In this document: piece after piece, positions 34,172-37,776 of the stretch
Position numbering within the stretch: the first letter of the stretch is position 1
Layout of the letters: every line of letters starts with the position of its first letter
Assembly: GCA_934132915.1 (NCBI GenBank)
Contig: CAKPAK010000003.1
Coordinates: 1-37,776, forward strand
Length of the DNA stretch: 37,776 nucleotides
Direction of reading: 5' to 3'
DNA from: an uncultured Bacilli bacterium
GTDB taxonomy: Bacteria; Bacillota_I; Bacilli_A; RF39; UBA660
Program-made: the position numbers and the translations under genes
Notes under the pieces: model-generated
Seen by the model: only the letters and a program-made list of their open reading frames with translations
The model's database searches: none
Told to the model about the DNA's origin: nothing

Positions 34172-35854
34172 TTATTCAAAAGTAACAACATCTTCCCCAA
34201 GCACAGAGACGATTCTATCAACACTAGAATCAATTTCTTCCCTTGAAAAATTAATGTTATTTGAATTAATATTCTCTAACGAAAGTTCTGTATCCGTCTC
34301 TTCCATATATGAATACTTCTTTCCATTTTTTAAATTCAAAATATAATTTTCTTTTTCATAATTCCACTCATCAACAGTTAAAAATACTATAAAATATTTT
34401 TTTTCAAAAATTTCACTTATAGCTCTTTCTATATCTTCTATTTTAGAATTTAACCTCTCCAATAATGAATCATATTGAGCCAAAAAAACAACATAACTAT
34501 CCCCAACGACTAGTACTTCAACATCATTTAAAATTCCCGAAATATTTGCATAACTAACATTACTCATAACCTTTTCTTTCAAATATGACCACTTCAAAAG
34601 GAAGTTCTCTTTCTTTAACTTAGAAGCAGAACAAAAAGCATTATTTACCCTAATCTTCTTTCTACTTTCAGTCATCAACTCCCGAGAAAAAAAATGATTC
34701 TTATTTGTTAATTTTTCATCATTATCTTTTATATTTGAACCACTTTCGTTGTTAACTGCAAGAAAATTTTTGCTTTTAAAATGAGCAACTGAAAATTTTA
34801 CTAATTCGACAGTAATTAAAACTTTAACAAAAGAAGAATTTTTAATATTTATTGATAAATTATTCAATATAAAAATTAAACAATAAAAATCATCCAAAGA
34901 ATATAAAGCTACTAATTCTGCAATTAACTCTTTTTTTTCTTCTAAATTTGTTAAATATTCCGAAGTAGTGGAATAAACCAAAGCCTCATTAACAAAATCC
35001 AAAAAATCTATAACAAACCTCTCCAAATTCTTTCCAGATTTATCCAATTGATTCAAAAAACAAATAATTTGTACCAAATTATTTTCATAAATATACTTCA
35101 AAATATCAAAAAATTCCTGATAAGAAACAACACCACTTAATTGATAAACATCATCTAAACAAATTTGACTTCTTTTAAACGAAGACAATTGATCTAAAAT
35201 ATTTATAGCATCTCTAAGACCACCATCGGCTAATCTAGCAATCTCCCACAAAATATCATCAGACACATCAATATTTTCTTTATCAGATATATATCTTAAC
35301 CTATCTGAAATAGTCTGCAAAGAAAATTTCATAAACTGAAATTTTTGACATCTTGAAACAACTGTTACTGGAATTTTGTAAAATTCCGTAGTTGCTAAAA
35401 TAAAAATAACATGTGAAGGTGGTTCCTCCAAAGTTTTCAATAATGCATTAAAAGCTTGAGTAGTTAACATATGAACTTCATCAATAATATAAACTTTATA
35501 TTTTCCAAAAGTTGGAACCAAATTTGCCTTATCACGTAGCTCCCTAATTTCATCAACACCATTATTAGAAGCAGCATCTATTTCAATAATATCACTACTG
35601 TTATTAAAATTTTTGCAATTTTCACAATATCCACAGGGAACACCAGAATCACTTAAATTTTCACAATTTATCATTTTAGCAATTATTTTAGCTGATGAAG
35701 TTTTTCCAGTACCACGAGGGCCAGAAAATAAATAAGCATGTGACAATCTATCATTTAATATTTCATTTTTTATAATTTCTACAACTTCCTGTTGACCCAC
35801 TAAATCATCAAAACTACTCGGTCTATATTTACGATATAATGCAAGGTATGCCAA
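34172..35854 (-). CDS. dnaX: DNA polymerase III subunits gamma/tau
   Basis: The motor subunit of the clamp loader. 560 residues counted from a TTG at 35854. It starts LAYLALYRKYRPSSFDDLVG, then has Walker A GPRGTGKT (45-52), zinc cysteines at 64, 74, 77 and 80, Walker B YIIDEVHM (122-129), LLKTLEEPP and the SRC motif VVSRCQKFQF. The AAA+ lid and collar follow, then a tau tail of about 190 divergent residues. The TTG start is chosen because the family begins M-x-Y-x-A-L-Y-R-K-Y-R-P, it lies 8 bases after GGGTGG, and the -10 of its promoter is at 35882-35887. Longer frames would run into the SRP RNA gene. Confidence 0.97.
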   Translation of the reverse strand: MAYLALYRKYRPSSFDDLVGQQEVVEIIKNEILNDRLSHAYLFSGPRGTGKTSSAKIIAKMINCENLSDSGVPCGYCENCKNFNNSSDIIEIDAASNNGVDEIRELRDKANLVPTFGKYKVYIIDEVHMLTTQAFNALLKTLEEPPSHVIFILATTEFYKIPVTVVSRCQKFQFMKFSLQTISDRLRYISDKENIDVSDDILWEIARLADGGLRDAINILDQLSSFKRSQICLDDVYQLSGVVSYQEFFDILKYIYENNLVQIICFLNQLDKSGKNLERFVIDFLDFVNEALVYSTTSEYLTNLEEKKELIAELVALYSLDDFYCLIFILNNLSINIKNSSFVKVLITVELVKFSVAHFKSKNFLAVNNESGSNIKDNDEKLTNKNHFFSRELMTESRKKIRVNNAFCSASKLKKENFLLKWSYLKEKVMSNVSYANISGILNDVEVLVVGDSYVVFLAQYDSLLERLNSKIEDIERAISEIFEKKYFIVFLTVDEWNYEKENYILNLKNGKKYSYMEETDTELSLENINSNNINFSREEIDSSVDRIVSVLGEDVVTFE

Positions 35855-35881
35855 CAAATTCACCACCCTTCTTGTAAAACT

Positions 35882-35887
35882 ATTATA
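35882..35887 (-). promoter_or_regulatory. Extended -10 promoter for the dnaX operon
   Basis: Minus-strand TGTTATAAT with TATAAT at 35882-35887, between the SRP RNA terminator and dnaX. No clear -35 is visible. Transcripts would start near 35875, leaving about 20 bases before the TTG start. Confidence 0.55.
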
Positions 35888-35920
35888 ACATATAAATAAA
35901 AAAAAGTATATTTGTTCACA

Positions 35921-36000
35921 AAAAAAGATGCACATAGTACAAATTTGTTATAGCTGCTATCTTCCGATCCTGACTTGATTCCAAAAAATACTATTGCATC
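35921..36000 (-). ncRNA. ffs: Signal recognition particle RNA, small bacterial (4.5S-like) type
   Basis: On the minus strand, the S-domain core reads GTCAGGATCGGAAGATAGCA then GC. This matches the universal GTCAGG-YC-GGAA-GR-AGCAGC arrangement, with the GGAA tetraloop closed by a changed but paired stem. The ends form a long helix: GATGCA and TAGTA at the 5' side pair with TACTAT and TGCATC at the 3' side, followed by a T-run that serves as terminator. The RNA is about 80 nt, without the Alu domain found in the longer B. subtilis scRNA. It would bind Ffh for co-translational membrane targeting. It lies directly upstream of dnaX, as scr does in B. subtilis. Confidence 0.93.
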
Positions 36001-36006
36001 GAAAAT

Positions 36007-36035
36007 ATTATATAATAAAAAGAAAAGAAAATCAA
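36007..36035 (-). promoter_or_regulatory. Sigma-A promoter for the SRP RNA gene
   Basis: Minus-strand TTGATT (36030-36035), a 17-base spacer and TATAAT (36007-36012). Six bases later comes the first G of the RNA at 36000, so the RNA 5' end is well placed. Confidence 0.85.
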
Positions 36036-36748
36036 TAGATTATTCGAAATTAACAGGATGGAAATATAGTTTAAAATCCATATATTGCTTTAAGTCTTAT
36101 TTTAAAAGGATTTATTTAAATATTTTATCTGAAAAACCGAACGTATATTTTCCAAAAAACATAAGATTTTTTTAATAAAACCATATTCTCTTACTATAAT
36201 TTTTACAAAAATATTTACTTTTGAGTCAAAATCAATAATAAAATTTGCATGCTCGACAGATAAAAGCTACTAATTATGATAATTAATTATACTAGAAATG
36301 ACCAATAAACAAGAATTTAATCATATACGAAGTTAACGGTTTTTCAAGTATAAATTTCTCATTAGTCCTTTATTTAAAAGAATTTAACAAGGTTTTAAAA
36401 TAAATTTATATTTTTATCCTGCGAAATTAATACATAACGTGAGTTTTAATTTAGATGCCATTTCTTTTAAAAAACAAAATTAAATTTTAAAAATGGAAAT
36501 AACCACATATTTTGTAGTGGAAAAATTTGTATATTTTTGATAAAAATTATAAACCTATTTCCGTTTTATAGATTCTTTTTGGAAATAAGTCTTGTGTATT
36601 TTAAATATCTATAAAAATTAAAATTTATTCCTAATATTTACAAAATTAGCATATAAATATTGAAGACGCTACCCATAATAAAAAATAGAAATAAAAACCA
36701 ATATTTATATTAAGGTACCAAACAATCAACAATTAATAAATTATAACA

Positions 36749-36780
36749 CACTGTGGAAAATTATGTTTCACGTGAAACAT
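36749..36780. repeat. First copy of a 32-bp element containing a DnaA-box-like sequence and parS
   Basis: Identical to 37486-37517 at 30 of 32 positions, differing only at a G/T and a T/C. The left third is CACTGTGGAAAA (reverse complement of a DnaA-box-like TTTTCCACA); the right half is the parS palindrome. Confidence 0.85.
36764..36779. promoter_or_regulatory. parS: parS centromere-like site 1 (ParB/Spo0J binding)
   Basis: TGTTTCACGTGAAACA, a perfect match to the bacterial parS consensus TGTTNCACGTGAAACA. The palindrome extends perfectly to 22 bp (36761-36782). ParB/Spo0J would load here and spread for chromosome segregation. Confidence 0.95.
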
Positions 36781-37488
36781 AAAAAATATTTTCTTAAATA
36801 AATTAAAAATCAATGACGTAAAACAAAACATAAACTTTTTAATGATTTGTTGACAAAATTCAATGAATAAAATTTAAATACAGCTAATAAATAAAAAATT
36901 TTTGTACTATTTTAAATAATTTAGCAAAAAGACTAAATATTCAAATAAAAACTATATAAATTAATATTAGGTATTAAATTGGTTCACTATCAAAAAAAAT
37001 TCTATAATTTTATTTGTGATTACAGTTAAATTTGAATTTTCTAGACTACTTTTATAAAATTCTTTTTTACCTTTCATGAATATTTCAAAATTGCCTATTA
37101 TTAAATAAAAACATCTATATTCAATTAATGCTTTAATCCTTTTATTATTACAACTTTAAACACTGTAAATAAAAAAATCCATAATTAATCCCATATTTGT
37201 TAACTAAAGTACTATTTCTCCCCCAAACTTCAAACTATTTTTTAGTTTTATAAAAACGCAAAAAGTAAAAGTAAAGGTTAAATTACAAAAATATATGACT
37301 ATAAGTATAAAATACTCCTCTATTATACATTTACCAGCTTTCATTCATATAAATTTACCATATTTTATAACAATATTTGTTTATATTTTCACTTTTGAAA
37401 TACAAATTATTGCATATTTACCTTCTATTTAAAACTAAATTACAGTATAATAATTCGGACAATTAAATCATAGGAAAAAAAGTACCAC

Positions 37489-37497
37489 TGTTGAAAA
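37489..37497 (-). promoter_or_regulatory. DnaA-box-like sequence beside parS 2
   Basis: The reverse complement reads TTTTCAACA, two mismatches from TTATCCACA. The same nonamer recurs at 37567-37575 within an 11-base repeat CTGTTGAAAAC. Confidence 0.45.
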
Positions 37498-37500
37498 CTA

Positions 37501-37516
37501 TGTTTCACGTGAAACA
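37501..37516. promoter_or_regulatory. parS: parS site 2 (ParB/Spo0J binding)
   Basis: TGTTTCACGTGAAACA, identical to site 1 and to the consensus. The palindrome extends to 18 bp (37500-37517). Confidence 0.95.
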
Positions 37517-37527
37517 TTAAATTAATA

Positions 37528-37536
37528 TTATCCACA
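37528..37536 (+). promoter_or_regulatory. Consensus DnaA box
   Basis: TTATCCACA, a perfect match to the strong DnaA box, 11 bases to the right of parS 2. Confidence 0.7.
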
Positions 37537-37566
37537 CTTTTTTTCAGCAAAATTATTTTTTCCTAC

Positions 37567-37575
37567 TGTTGAAAA
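37567..37575 (-). promoter_or_regulatory. DnaA-box-like sequence
   Basis: The reverse complement reads TTTTCAACA. With 37489-37497 and 37528-37536 it makes three candidate boxes in 87 bases, followed by an AT-rich stretch at 37576-37623. Confidence 0.4.
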
Positions 37576-37776
37576 CAAAAAAGAAATAATTTTGAGTACA
37601 CTTTTATATAGTATATAAAAAAAGTGGTTTTAGATTTAATAAGAATTGCTAAAGAAAATAATATCTCACTTTTAACATCATTTAGATTAAGACACAAGGG
37701 GTATTATATGCACTAAAGAATTTTATTAAAAACATTAAACTATCTGGGAAAATTCAATCAGATGAAAAATATTTTT

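Larger units (their letters stand above)
37486..37517. repeat. Second copy of the 32-bp DnaA-box-like/parS element
   Basis: A near-identical direct repeat of 36749-36780, 737 bases further right. The left third is CACTGTTGAAAA. The fixed spacing between the two sub-elements is kept in both copies. Confidence 0.85.
36036..37776. other. Gene-free, very AT-rich origin-proximal region
   Basis: No convincing coding sequence on either strand over about 1.7 kb. By hand count it is roughly 20 percent G+C. It holds two perfect parS sites, a perfect DnaA box, three DnaA-box-like sequences and otherwise unstructured AT-rich sequence. A 30-codon frame at 37624-37716 lacks a ribosome site. The region probably borders or contains part of oriC. 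Confidence 0.7.

Noticed and set aside
34931..34938. A8 slippery run in dnaX as a gamma/tau frameshift site
   Set aside because: It falls near residue 306, inside the structured domain III. Runs of A are common here, and there is no supporting hairpin or internal ribosome site.
35975..36175. 66-codon plus-strand frame beginning MIPKNTIASK
   Set aside because: It starts inside the SRP RNA gene, has no ribosome site and low-complexity composition.
37624..37716. 30-codon frame starting GTG (MVLDLIRIAKENNIS..)
   Set aside because: Protein-like in places, but it has no ribosome site and is very short. It could be a remnant, and cannot be supported as a gene.
37762..37776. Possible ATG start of a gene running off the right edge
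   Set aside because: The nearest purine-rich stretch is about 13 bases away and only five codons are visible.
1..37776. CRISPR arrays, insertion sequences, prophage, tRNA and rRNA genes
   Set aside because: No regularly spaced direct repeats, transposase-like frames, GTTCRANNC-type tRNA arms or rRNA-like GC-rich stretches were seen.

Overview
The window is a strongly AT-rich piece of a low-GC Gram-positive chromosome. Its gene content and order match the origin-proximal block between dnaX and ftsH in Bacillus subtilis. Reading from the right edge leftwards on the minus strand, it carries ffs (SRP RNA), dnaX, ybaB, recR, bofA, holB, yaaT (PSP1), a trmN6-like methyltransferase gene, rsmI, pth, mfd, spoVT, metG, tatD, rsmA, yabG, veg, spoVG, yabP, yabQ and divIC, and ends with tilS and ftsH on the plus strand. 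Ordinary stop codons, including TGA, close the genes, so the standard bacterial code applies, not the Mollicutes code. The very low GC, reduced gene sizes and sporulation genes suggest an uncultured spore-forming or recently spore-forming member of the Bacilli (RF39- or Erysipelotrichales-like). That placement is an inference.

Layout: 1-227 holds a frameshifted gene fragment. 351-3591 is tilS-ftsH. 3740-4624 is an unrecognised protein. 4708-7089 is the cell-division and sporulation set divIC, yabQ, yabP, spoVG, veg, yabG. 7262-8143 encodes a possible transglutaminase-fold protein. 8169-12518 holds rsmA, a secreted transglycosylase-like protein, tatD, a 55-residue membrane protein and metG. 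12519-13264 has no gene but probably encodes a structured RNA. 13265-18971 is a SWIM-SNF2 helicase and, divergently, a YfhO-type membrane protein. 18984-25674 mixes spoVT with accessory genes: TSCPD protein, CorA, Hsp20, zinc dehydrogenase, an alpha/beta hydrolase, a HAD phosphatase and small unknowns. 25757-35854 is a tightly packed DNA replication, repair and translation-quality operon from dnaX to mfd. 35921-36000 is an 80-nt SRP RNA. 36036-37776 is gene-free and carries two perfect parS sites and DnaA-box-like sequences, so oriC is probably in or next to the right edge.

The genes work together as follows. dnaX, holB and ybaB/recR serve the clamp loader and recombinational repair; mfd couples repair to transcription. 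pth, rsmI, rsmA, metG, tilS and the trmN6-like gene serve translation. divIC and ftsH serve the envelope and proteolysis. yabG, yabP, yabQ, bofA, spoVT and spoVG form a sporulation signature. The plus strand is C-rich across most of the window whatever the gene orientation, as expected if the fork runs right to left from an origin at the right edge. I found no CRISPR, insertion sequence, prophage, tRNA or rRNA, and no defence system. The best candidates for something undescribed are the gene-free interval 12519-13264 with its terminator-ended RNA, and the duplicated 32-bp element joining a DnaA-box-like sequence to parS.
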